From contig JASANC010002724.1 in the NCBI GenBank assembly GCA_030248135.1, positions 1-64,000 of the forward strand: DNA of 64,000 nt. The letters run 5' to 3'. Below, in pieces: positions 1 through 45,443 of this stretch. How positions within the stretch are numbered: position 1 is the first letter of the stretch; each line of letters begins with the position of its first letter. A program made the translations under genes and the position numbers. Origin of the DNA: Theristus sp. LFF4_11. Its lineage: Eukaryota; Nematoda; Chromadorea; Monhysterida; Xyalidae. The notes beneath the pieces are model-generated. The model was not told the origin of the DNA and made no database searches. It saw nothing but the letters and a program-made list of their open reading frames with translations.

Positions 1-146
1 ATATCAGCTGATTGGTTGGTTGGTGGTCACGTGATAAACGATTTCTGCAGTGCAGCCCACCCTGCACAGCAAACGCCTGCACAGCAAAGCAGGCATCCCA
101 TGATCATCAGCCAATCAACTGATAGTCTACAATTTATAGTTCGAAT
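1..146. mobile_element. MITE family 1 (CACGTGAT hairpin type), copy 1
   Basis: The ends read atcagctgattggttgg and ccaatcaactgat, a near-perfect inverted pair, with inner tggtcacgtgat and catgatcatcagcc. Similar copies lie at about 893-1013, 19886-20045, 21685-21812, 24908-25080, 35176-35295 and 35636-35790. Length is 120-175 bp, with no coding capacity. Confidence 0.8.
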
Positions 147-160
147 TTTTGTTCTTTCAG

Positions 161-313
161 ATCGAAGAAGCTTTGGTGCGCCGAAAAAAGATGGAATTAT
201 TGGAAAAATACGCGAGCGACGCGCTGACACAGCAGTCGAACGAAGCGCGCGTTCTCCTCGGCTATGATGCGCCGCCCGTCGCGAAATCGGCAGCGACCTC
301 TGACACGTCGTGA
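161..313 (+). CDS. ISY1: ISY1-like splicing factor, last coding exon (partial)
   Basis: The exon follows the acceptor ttctttcag at 152-160 and reads 50 residues to TGA at 311-313. It starts IEEALVRRKKMELLEKYASD and soon reaches the motif EARVLLGY. This closely resembles the C-terminus I know for the pre-mRNA splicing factor ISY1, a component of the NineTeen/Prp19-associated spliceosome in the nucleus. The body of the gene lies left of the window. The remaining tail (about 14 residues, Ala/Ser/Thr-rich) is species-specific. The visible part of the upstream intron is filled by a MITE (1-146). The gene converges on the mannitol dehydrogenase gene on the opposite strand. The assignment rests on recalled family sequence, not a search. 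Confidence 0.8.
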   Translation: MEEALVRRKKMELLEKYASDALTQQSNEARVLLGYDAPPVAKSAATSDTS

Positions 314-1041
314 TTTTTTTCTCGGTGTATGATTTTGATGGTTTTTCCGTTACATTTTACGTTCCGGTATGATTTGGTTGTTTTGGAGAATGCGTTTGAG
401 TGTTGTTGCTGTTGTTTGTTTTATCGGTGATGGAGTTTAGTCCGATCGTAGTGAATGGAGAAGACGAAATCGGAACATGCCGAAAAGACATTCCAAGTTG
501 CAACTACACGTTCATCTAAATGACGTTCAAGAAGTGCGCCAGTATACCTGTGTGTGAGTCGACTTGCGGTGTACCGTGGCGCATCGGAGGACCGCAACTT
601 TTGGTTTTCGAATTGTCAACAGTCGAAAAATCAAATCCAAGGTAAAAATAAGAAGTCCGCCACGGTACACCGCACACAGTCGTATGGGGGTTCGCGCCAA
701 TAAATGAATCAATCAGTGGTCATTGAACAAAGTGGAAAAATCGATTAAAGGCCCGTTAAGACTGACTTACGCGCACACGGCACAGTACGTCACGTCACGT
801 CAGATATTGTATTTTATTTAGGCTATTACCATCGATACAGACGTACGGCACGTCAGGTCAAATCCTTACCACCGTCAATGGAGACAAAACTCTTGGTTGG
901 TTGGTTGGTGATCACGTGATGCATACTTTCTGTGGAGGTGGAGTCTGTCGCGCACGCAGAACGTCATCACCAACCAATCAACGGATGGCCTTTAATTCAG
1001 CGTTCGACTGCACGTCAGCATAGGTCACTATGAACGGGCCC
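314..1041. other. Intergenic tail-to-tail spacer, ISY1 / mannitol dehydrogenase
   Basis: No gene is seen. AATAAA at about 700-705 could end the ISY1 transcript. On the other strand AATAAA (plus-strand tttatt near 811) could end the dehydrogenase transcript. Short runs of the pentamer TCACG occur near 790, and a MITE copy lies at about 893-1013. Confidence 0.5.
893..1013. mobile_element. MITE family 1, copy 2
   Basis: ttggttggttggtgatcacgtgatgcat pairs with atcaccaaccaatcaac about 100 bases on. It lies just beyond the 3' end of the dehydrogenase gene. Confidence 0.7.
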
Positions 1042-2219
1042 TTAATTCAACAGAATCTCGAGTGCTTGTTTTGTGTCCTTCTCGATGATCATCCGATACC
1101 AGGCGTTGATTTTCGCGGGAAACTTCGTTTCTGCGCATAGCTCTGGCAGCGCGACACGCATGAATTCGTGGAGGTCACGTTTCATGAACGCGGTTTGCGC
1201 CAACGGAATGAGAACGGTCTTCTTCGGATCGACGATTTCAAACGGTTCACTGTGTTCGCCAGTTCCATTCAGATAGCGCACCTGAAATGGTGTTTTTCTT
1301 TCTTCAATCGCGTCCACTTTTTCGGTGTATTGGCTAGTGCATACTGACGTGTACGTCAATAGGCACGTCTCCATGTGTAAGACAGTGGGAAATAACATGA
1401 GACCGTGTTGTGTCGCACATATCTGCGTCAGTATGAACGGTAGCATGGCAAAACACAAGGCCTGACGTGTTGCATACGTAAACGTCAGCATGAACGGGTC
1501 TTACAACTACCTGGCGCTGACTAGCTGCAGTTTTTTTGGAAAGAGAAAGTTGGCATTTCATAAAGCGACGTTGTGGTTTAGCCGTCTTTGAAGGACGAAG
1601 TTTCAGAAGAAACTGGTAAATTACCCAAGCAGCGAGTCCAAATGCGACACAGTCAGTGGCTTGTCCGTCTGCTAGAAGTTTCAGTACAGCTTCAGTAAGG
1701 AAAAACGTAAATTTGGCCGAGCCATCTATTGCGACCCTGGACACCTGGGAAGACGTTAGCGGCATTCATGAAGCAGTATTTAGTGACGCATAGCTGCAGT
1801 TATGCGACAACTAAATTTTGCTTCATGAATGCTTTTTACATGCAAAATTGCATTTTTTATGTGTGACCTAACGAACGACAATTGATGAGCACAGTCTGAA
1901 AAAAATGTTGACCTAGCACAATTTTTTGCTTTTTTTGTTTGTGTACCTGACTGCCAATCATAGTTTTCCACGTTGGAATCCCATGAATGAAACATCACCT
2001 GATCACTAATCGCCGCATTCGCAAATCGTTCCATTAATATTCGGCAGTAATTCGCTGAAATTTTCCGGTGAAAACAATGAAGTTGTTTAATGACGCTAAT
2101 CTTGATTGGCGGTTGTTTGATTTTTGTTGTTCATTGTATCTTGAATACCTTGAAATTAGTTCTGGAAAAAAACGAAAAGGCTCGCGCTCAAATGCCGGTG
2201 CACTTTAACCCCGACTGTT

Positions 2220-2269
<50 letters not shown>

Positions 2270-5200
2270 AAAAAAACAACCCGACTGTTGTCAATCAATG
2301 AATAAATATCCACCCATAAAACGAACGATTCAAGTGCTGCTAACCAATCAGCGACCTGAATACAAAAACACGAGAAAATATAAAAAAACTACCAAGATCA
2401 ACGCCGGGCACCGGCGGTACAGCAGCTCTCATTTCGCTCATGTAGCCAGCAACATATCGGCCAATCAGCGCGTCATTAACAGCTGCGTCAATTGTAGTGT
2501 GACCAATCAGCGAAGCGACGTAGCTGAAAAAATGTGTCGGTTTCGAAATTTCCTGAGCGCGTATTTTTTGAACACACTAACCATGTACACAATTGAAACA
2601 GCACCATTTCGTGGTGTCCGTGTCGATCCGCCACGCGGTGTTCTGTTGCGGAAATGAAAAAAAAAGATGGCGGTTTCACTACTCGCTGCTGATGAGCTAC
2701 TCTTAGTTCTGCTTTGGACACTGCAACAGACACGACGGCGAACAGGACATCGGACACCACTTTTGACAATTTTTTTCGGCGTGGCTGGCTACCCAACGCC
2801 AATACCAATCGGAGTATGGTGAATCTTCCTAACATCTCTCAAATCCGTGGTCAGAAACGTCAATAAATCGAAAAACTGAAAACAACAACAAACTAAAAAG
2901 CACACTCACGCCAGACAGCTGTGCGCTCCATTCAGCAGTCTCAGTTTCATCAGTTCGTACGGCGTCACGTCGTCGACAAACTTCACGCCGACTTTCTCCC
3001 AGTTCGGACGACCGGCCAGGAATCGATCCTCGATCACCCAGTCGTGGAATGTCTCGCAAGCGATCGGCCACTCGTCTATGACGTTGTAATGGTCCTGTGT
3101 AGTGACTTGGGAACGAATGGGAATGAAAATGCCATTGCGCATACCATTCTGCGTGCCAAACTTCATACCATACCATTCTTCGTGCCAAACTTCATACCAT
3201 TGTTTATGCCAAAATCCGTACCACACCATTTTTCGTGCCACACACGGTTCCACCCGTGCCATTGGTGCGGAGATCGCGATGGCCCACATGAAAACGCATG
3301 CTAGGAGCAAATCATTCTTGTGCGGCTCACCGCTGCTTGGCAGTTGTTCATTTTACTATTTTTGGCGCAATAATAGTCTGGTTCGAGTTTGGCATGCAGA
3401 ATAACCTAACTAGCGTATTTGTCTCAGCAAACCTTGACATGGTCCACCAGTCGACTGCTACTGTAAGGCGTGATTGAATCAACCATGCTGCTTGGGAAGC
3501 TGCAGTACTGGTCAATGTAGTCCTGGAAAACGGAAACCGTTTCAAGCATGACGCGGGAATCGCAAATTTGGTAAAGTGATCCGAGTCTCCTAAATAGGGC
3601 AGGGCCTTAGGCTATACTGAATTGCCACATAAAGCATTGAAACTAGTGTTTCCTTTCGATGACTGCAAACGCATTTCGTCGCAGAATCCAGAAAAAAACA
3701 ATAATACAGTGGCGGCCAACCACCACGTTCGTGGCCACTATTTCTGCGAGGCTCTGTCGTTCACACCTGCAGATCCGTTTTTCCGAGCGCGCCAACGAAG
3801 TCGGTCACAGCGCGGGCGAGTCGTCGTCCGTTTTCGGGCATGTTGTCGCACGTGAGAATGGTTAGACCTGTTGAGTAATCACACAATAAGGAAGACCGTC
3901 TATGGTTTTTTTGTACCGATGTTAAAATGTTAAAAACATAACCACTGTATTACATTTGTGTGCGCTAAAAAACACGGCTTATTCATGAATGCCACTGTAG
4001 CAAATAACAACACAAACCACACGATGGTCACACTGGAAATCACAACAACAACAGTGACATTCAAAAACAAATAGCCAACAACACAAACCGTCTCTATTCA
4101 GTTGTCGTCGTTGTTCCAACGCTGCGACAATCAAGCCAATCGTGGTCGTCAGATTTCCTTTCGGATTGCCCGCTAATGTTCTCAGGTCCGTCTCAATCAT
4201 TGGATGCGTCACGTTCAACTTCTGATCGGTGCCCAAGTAATAGCCGGCTTCAGTGACGGTTAAACTGACGATTTTAGTCAACGGATCAGAGATGGCGTCA
4301 ATGGCGGGCTGTTTGTCGTCGACTGCGAGGATGTACCTGGAGGTTTTCGCTTAATTGTGTTCTTGCAGTATGTTTGTTTGTTTGTTTGTTTAATCCTGTC
4401 ACTTTTTTTGCAGAAGCTCAAGAAGGTTGGGAAGAACCGGAATCGGAGTGGCAAGAAAACGAGTTTTTGTTCCTTTTGTTTTTGTTTTATTTTTGTTTTT
4501 GTAATTGGAATATAATTGTGAATGTTTTTGACTGAATAAAAGTCCGACACTAAAATGTTCGTTCATTTTGTCGATTTGTTCGAGTGACAGAAAACTTTGG
4601 CACTTCTGTTCCGTCTTACTCCGTGATCGAGCCGACAAGGCGCGCGTCCTCAAACGAATTCCTACTCGCTTCCATTTTGACGACGGGTTTGAACGGCAGG
4701 AAGCTGTCGATGAAATGCGCGCGAGGGCCTCTGGAAGAACAACAACTATTGGAACTTTGTTGACAAAACGTTTTCACAGAATGTTCTTATTGGATAAACA
4801 CAGAAAAATCAACACATTCCGGCACTTTCACGGAAAAACGCTATAAATTTGTCAAACTCTTTGTCTTTTTTTAGTTTCACAATATTTTTTTAGCACTGTT
4901 GATTTCAACAAGCACCTTGAAATCAGCGTGTAGCATCCGTGCTGTTTGCTCAGAACGTGCTGCATTCGTCGGTCGTGCTCCGTCAGTCCGACCCCGCAGA
5001 TGCTCCAGTCCAATTGACCACTGGCTTCGGCCAGCCAATGCGTGTACAGTGCCTGTACAGAGTGTGGGTCGGTTTGTAGCATACCGGTATGACATTTTCT
5101 GACACAGTCAAACATCACAGTTTTGATACTTTCTATACATGACTCGCCACGCACACGACTAAACAGAACTGCTCCAAAAAGGGGTGTCCGAAAAGGTGTC

Positions 5201-5608
5201 CTGTCTGGCGTATTCCTCGAGTTGTCTGTGTCCCTGAAAACGTCGAGTGTGTTGTCGCCACTTTCACTTCTAGGATACCACGCGGGACACCCTGGCGACC
5301 CGGACACCCAAGCGGACAGGACACTCGGGTGCACAGGACCGGACACTGGACATCTTGCTTGAACTTGAAACCAATTGGACACCTGTTCGGACACTTTTCT
5401 TAGGCCGGGCGATTCGAAACACAGCCTAGCAAAGTGAAACGGCACAAACTTGATGAGCCCGATGAAAGCCGCCAACGCCGAGGTGAACGATGCGGTTTGC
5501 GGCCGGCTTCGTGAACGCCCTCGCGTAGCGCGGCAACGGCACCGTCGTCACCAGGTGACCCGCGTCTGCTGCGGTCGCTGTAGCGCATAGATCAGCAATT
5601 GTTGCCAT
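1042..5608 (-). CDS. Mannitol 2-dehydrogenase family enzyme (10 exons, 488 aa)
   Basis: Exons in order, minus strand: 5608-5450, 5052-4916, 4336-4089, 3867-3767, 3522-3433, 3094-2910, 2523-2393, 2054-1999, 1744-1625, 1281-1042. All junctions are GT-AG and phases agree throughout, giving 489 codons including the stop. The protein belongs to the polyol-specific long-chain dehydrogenases, which interconvert mannitol and fructose with NAD(P). The N-terminal Rossmann part has GVGGFHRAHQ (44-53) and WSICGVGL. Next come SLTVTEAGYY and LTCDN (Asn190). The catalytic segment KLRLLNGAH places Lys295, Asn300 and His303. The C-terminal helical domain has RFANAAISDQ, IDGSAK and FGLAAW-VRYLNG. Length matches the bacterial enzymes (about 490). 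I chose the ATG at 5608 because it gives a family-like N-terminus. Another polyol or uronate substrate is possible. Confidence 0.92.
1763..1828. mobile_element. Foldback element family 2 (~80 bp), several copies
   Basis: gcattcatgaagcagtattt and its inverse end a hairpin whose arms make up most of the element. Other copies: 16701-16782, 16869-16946, 23642-23730, 27074-27150, and half a copy at about 21430-21470. Copies differ mainly in the loop and by mismatches. All lie in introns. Confidence 0.85.
2219..2269. repeat. (GTT)n microsatellite in dehydrogenase intron 7
   Basis: About 17 copies of GTT lie inside the intron between exons 7 and 8 of the minus-strand dehydrogenase gene. It is intronic and not coding. 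Confidence 0.9.
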
Positions 5609-8600
5609 TTTATTAATCTGAGAGGAGAAGAAGAAAACTGATAAAACTGGACAGACTGAAACGAGAAAAAAGTTCGCTGCTCCGTTGCTGGAAAAAAAGG
5701 TTATCACCGCACGTTCACGCAGTTCATACGGTGTTCAATGAATAACGTGCATTATTATTGCTTATCAGATGAAAATAGAAACAAGTAAAATCAATAGTGG
5801 TGGACAAAAAAGGCAACAGACAAGGTGTTCTTGTCTTGAAAGACTGGGATTGCTGCTCACTTGAGATAAGTTTTTGCACACTGTTGGAGAAAGTGTGCGA
5901 ATGTGTGTTGCGAAGTGCGTTAGATGTGCAAGAGTGTGTCATTGTTGTCAGGTGTACTGCAGCATGCAATAGACTTCTGTGCTATAGTGTACCAAAGTGT
6001 GCAAAAAAGTGTGCTAGCGTGTGCTCTGGTGTGCAGTGTACAGAGTGTGTGCCTTAGTGTGCTTAGTGTACGTCTTAGTGGGCTAAAAGTGCACCAGAGT
6101 GTGCTTCAAACTGTACCAAAGAGTGTCAAATTGTGTAGTCGAGTGTTGAATGCATCAAAGTTTGTTGCAGCGTGCTAATTCGTTTAACGTCTCATGAAAT
6201 ACGGCAACAACAGTTGCTAAAAGGTTTAGTGCTACCGCGTCCTAAACTACGCTAAAGTGTGCTACCGTGTATTGTGGATTTATTCAGACGTGTCCGGACT
6301 AACGTGACGTCATTTTATTTAAAAACGCCCGTTTGTCAAAGTACAGGCACTAAAACTTCAGTTTGGTGTGACTGATTCGACATTCCCCATTTGTTTACGG
6401 GAAGAAATCGGCTAAACGGAAAGTCTGGTTTGCTGTGAACGACAAGCGCATGTTTTGTGGCACATTACGTCATTTCAGTGGGACACGTTTAAAAAAATAG
6501 GCCATACTTAAGGGTGCCAAACTGTGCTCAAACGTGCAACCGTGTATTACAGCGTGCGGAGATGTGGAAAAGTGTGCTAAAATGCGTGCCAAAATTCCAG
6601 GTGCGCTATTGCGCGCCGTTACATATGTGCTCAAATGTGTAATAAATTACGCTTTAAAATATGAATATGCGCTGAAGTGTGCTGATGTGTACTAAAAATT
6701 GCTAAATGCCGGGTAAAGATTATACGTGCGCAGGTGTGCATGCGCAAAAAAACATATTGCGGCTGTCTAAGTGAAATTGAAAAAGGTTAGGAGTGCGTTT
6801 GAAAGTGTCACAAGGTCCAAAACGCCTTTTTCGACTTTTTGCATTTTGCATATACAATCCCTGCTATTCAGTAGTCCAGTACAGTTGCACTGTAATAACG
6901 TGATAATGACAATAGCCGACAAAGGGCGTGGCGCATTACAGAAAACAAACAATCCAAAAAATGCGTGCAGTGCAACCCGCACACAATTGGTTTCAACAAA
7001 TGTTTGGGCGACCTTCATTTGGAAGAGATGTGTATGCAAAAAAACATTGCGACCAAAAAAAACGGTCTCCAATTGTAGTTATCAAAAAAACAATCACGTC
7101 TTATCAGAGGGCAATTATCAGTGGTGGCATTTATAGCGCTGCTAACAAGTATATCATAATAGCAAAATAAATAACAACAGACAAAAAACGCAAAAAAGAA
7201 AAGAAAGAGAATATAGAGAAGACAAAGTGAAAAAAGTAGATGGGTGTAGCCCGGTGTTTGGAAACATAATATAAGCCAAGACGCACTGATTTCAAACGGA
7301 AAAGTCTGTCAGGCTTTTATACCCACCGTTTTTGGGTTATCAATTCTTTTTTCAGAAAAAATCGCAGACAGCCGCAGTTGTGCAGTGCGGTAAGGTAACC
7401 GTTTCTTTTGCAGCGTCGTTCGACAAAAAAGTATTTATTACTGTCGATGGGTCCTTTCTGGTTAGGTGGATATTCAGGATTTTTTAATTAGCTGATTTTT
7501 TTCGTGAATCCTTTTGTTTTTGGTGAAATTGGTACCGTAGTTTTGTCTCAAAGTTTTTGGTTTGCTTCAAAGTTTGGTTCAAGTTCAAGTTCAGCTTTGG
7601 TTCAAAGTATGCGACCGCATTGCAAGCCTTCTTAGTTACTTCGCTTCTGTGATTCTGACGGGAGCCAGAATAATCAAGTCCACGAGATCATCATTTTCAT
7701 TATTTCTTTGCTTCGCTTTTCAAATTACCCCCAGTATGAACGAACAATAAGACCTTTCTGACCGGGTGGAGTTATTGGCGGTGTATATTGTACGTTTTGT
7801 GTTTCTAAAAACAATAATCGCTTTGATTTGCGGCCCATAGCGACAACGAAAAAAATCATCACCAGCGCTGATTGTACAGAGCCATCAACGTAATAAGATG
7901 AAAACGCTGAACCACCGATGCACCTGTGTCACACGCGCACACAAAGTAAGCTGAAAAAAGCTTATCAAAAAAGTTACAACGTGAAATGAGCGATACACTA
8001 CTGTGGGTCCTAGGCAAAAACTTCTATACCAGCACCGAGCAGTGATTTTCATGGTATATTGTTTTGTTGTTATCATCAACTGGGAGAAAAACTATGCCGC
8101 TACAAACAAACGCTTCTTATTGGTGCCACTTTTTCAACTGCTATACGTGCCTGCACCTCCGTGATTTTTGCTCGTTTCCCTGTGATGCTTCGTTTTTGCT
8201 GCTTGTGTGGCGCCGAACTGACGCGCGCGCTCGAGCGTTTTTTTGCTGTCGTCCGTTCCGTTTTTTTGTGTTTTGAACCAGTTTTGTGTTTTAAAGTTTA
8301 AAAAAATCTTTTCTTGGTTTCATTAAAATCATGATTTAATTCATGATTGATTTAGATATCAATTCGGGTCTGATATAAACTGCATGTGCTACTATGGCGA
8401 TTGAGGTTTTTTAAACCTGAATAGAGCATTTATGTGTCAATTTTTTGTCAAACTCAGTTTTTTTTCAGCTGCGGTCTCCTGTCACATTAGCAGAGTGGTG
8501 TGTGTCTTCAGGGTTCCCATTGCGCTCTGAGCGATATCGTCAAATCGTAATATCAATATATAACCGTCACCGATTTTAGTGCCATACATATGACGCCGGG

Positions 8601-8743
8601 TTACACTTGAAATTGAAGTTTACTATTTGAAAAAAATTGGATTTTTTCAAGAAAATTGCAATTCCACAAAAAAACCAACCGTCGGCTGTCTATTCGGCGC
8701 GCCATAGAAACGGGGCGTGCTGAAAAATAAGCGATTAGGGTAA
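5609..8743. other. Intergenic region between divergent dehydrogenase and VWA genes
   Basis: No coding exon can be supported over about 3.1 kb. From about 5880 to 6180 and 6500 to 6730 the plus strand is full of irregular repeats of AGTGTGC(T). A copy of a 240-bp interspersed repeat lies at 6272-6512. The region should hold the promoters of both flanking genes, which are transcribed away from it, but I see no clear core promoter. The longer open frames here have no recognisable domain. Confidence 0.5.
6272..6512. mobile_element. Interspersed repeat family 3, copy 1
   Basis: From gtgtccggactaacgtgacg to gggacacgtttaaaaaaata this segment is nearly identical to 14197-14432 in the intron after exon 12. 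A third, truncated copy is at 62634-62691. The ends gtgtccg-type and cgggacac-type may be inverted repeats. There is no coding capacity. Confidence 0.85.
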
Positions 8744-43527
<34,784 letters not shown>

Positions 43528-44626
43528 TGAATGTTTAGTAGACTTTTTGCTGACAGATTTTTTGCTGAATTTGCTAAATTTGCTGAATTTGCTGAATAAG
43601 TTGTGTTTTCTGCTCACTGCCCGGCGCGCCCTCGCCTGTGCATGCGTGTGTATGTCTTTGGTGTGATATTTGGTGTGATCAGAAAAAAACATTGTAGAAT
43701 TGTGATTTTTTTCCGGATTTATATATTCCCGATAGTCAGACGACAGTTTATAATACCAGGGCTGTTTCTTTCTTCTTTTTTTGTTTCATTTTGATGGCTT
43801 TTGACTAGCAAATGTGAGTAATTGTCGTCAGGCTATAGTATGAACCCATGAGTGCAGCATGAAGACATTTTTATGGTATAGGCTCTTTTCTTGAGAATGT
43901 CGGACAGGATTGACGTCACATCACTAAAAAACAGTGTATGTGTGTGGGACGGTTGGTTTTGAAGTTTGTTTTTCGCACTTCTTGTTGCACAGAGTTTTGT
44001 GTTACCTGCTTCTTTGTTTATGCCTGCCCTAAATTTGTTCACTGCCCTAAAATTCTGTCGCAGTTTCCATTCTAGGCTTTATTTTATAGTCGCCAGTTAT
44101 ATTTATCATCCCTCCCGAGTACTGTTTGCCTAGATTTCTTATAAACTTTAATTTTCAGGTATACATTTGCCTTCGAACAAATTTTTTTGAACAACAATAT
44201 TTTTATTTTTTATAACGACGTGCTTATTGGAACATGTCCGACAAATAACTCAAAATAGTGACGCCAAAACATAAATTTGTGGCGCGAAATTTGAAATCTT
44301 ACCGTCTTTCATGTTTCAACAAACACCTTTTTGTTTTTAGAAATAGTTCAAAACACATGTGATACAGATGAGAATTGTGATGTAAGAACCATGCAATGCA
44401 ACTTTAAGCTGTTTTTATCTTTCATTGTATGTTTTCAATTTGCGTTTTAATGCTAGTCTTGCGTTTCAACAATTGAAAAGTGCAATACAATTTGCGTTTC
44501 AACAATTGAAAAGTGCAATATATTTCTTGTTCAAACTTTGTTTTACATGCGACTTTGTATAGCAACAACAGTCACACTGTTGCGCAAGTACAACAAATAT
44601 AATGCAAAAATATGAACATTGTAGCA

Positions 44627-44632
44627 ATAAAA
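44627..44632 (+). terminator. Candidate polyadenylation signal AATAAA (VWA gene)
   Basis: gcaataaaagaatgaa occurs about 1.1 kb after the stop codon in an AT-rich stretch. An earlier variant signal cannot be excluded. Confidence 0.3.
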
Positions 44633-45297
44633 GAATGAATTTTAAATGTTTTGCTTGATTTCACGCCGAAAATATAACAAAGAAAACAGCCAAATCGAAA
44701 TAAGCCGCAAAGAAACGCCTAGTGGTGGGGACCGACCAAGTTACAGCAGGATTTCACTAGTTTTATTTTAGCTGAAATCCCCGCAGTTTTCTGCTTAAAA
44801 AATAGACCGCGCTATTTGATGAATTTAATGCTTTTTAACTACACTAAATGCAACTCAAAGCACCTCAGTTTTTGCGAGCATCATATACCTTTCGAAAACA
44901 ATCTTTCAAGTCTGTGTCGCAAATTCACGGTTTTGACATGCAAATTAGAGTAATTTTTGCCTCTTTAGGCTCGTGCCGTCTGTAGTGCCACAAAACAAAA
45001 CAAATGAAATGAGTATGACCACCTTTTTATGCAATGCGAACACCTTGTCTACAGTGAAAAGAGAGGTTCCTTCTTATAAAAAACGCAACAACCTTTTTTT
45101 ATTTCAACAAAAGAGCCCCTTATAAGAGGTCCCACGTCAGAGAGGCCGAATGTGCTTCAACGTGTGATTATTAGCCGTCTCAAAACGCGTTGATAGACAT
45201 TTACATTTTTTACTTACATCTACAGCGAGTGATAGGTTACGGTATTTATCTTCAAACATAATTTTAGGCTAAGTATTATCTAAATATTTCTTCATAC

Positions 45298-45443
45298 ATG
45301 AAATTCGCTGTTTGCGGTTTCGCCAGGTAGACGCATACCGCGGTGCCCCTGGCTCGTCAGTGCGTCGGATATCAGGTAGAACTGCCGAAGGTGCTTTACC
45401 ACAGACAGATCTTATAGTCTGGGCAAAACATCAGCGAACCTAG
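45298..45443. mobile_element. MITE family 7, copy 2
   Basis: Full-length relative of 23778-23913 in the intergenic region after the VWA gene. Confidence 0.82.

Noticed and set aside
1334..1765. Continuous 143-residue minus-strand frame
   Set aside because: Only 1744-1625 is coding. Family alignment places a donor at TGG|gtaatt, and the next exon starts at 1281.
2339..2523. CCAATCAGC motifs suggesting a promoter
   Set aside because: They overlap coding exon 7 of the dehydrogenase on the minus strand and resemble the common MITE end, so there is no promoter evidence.
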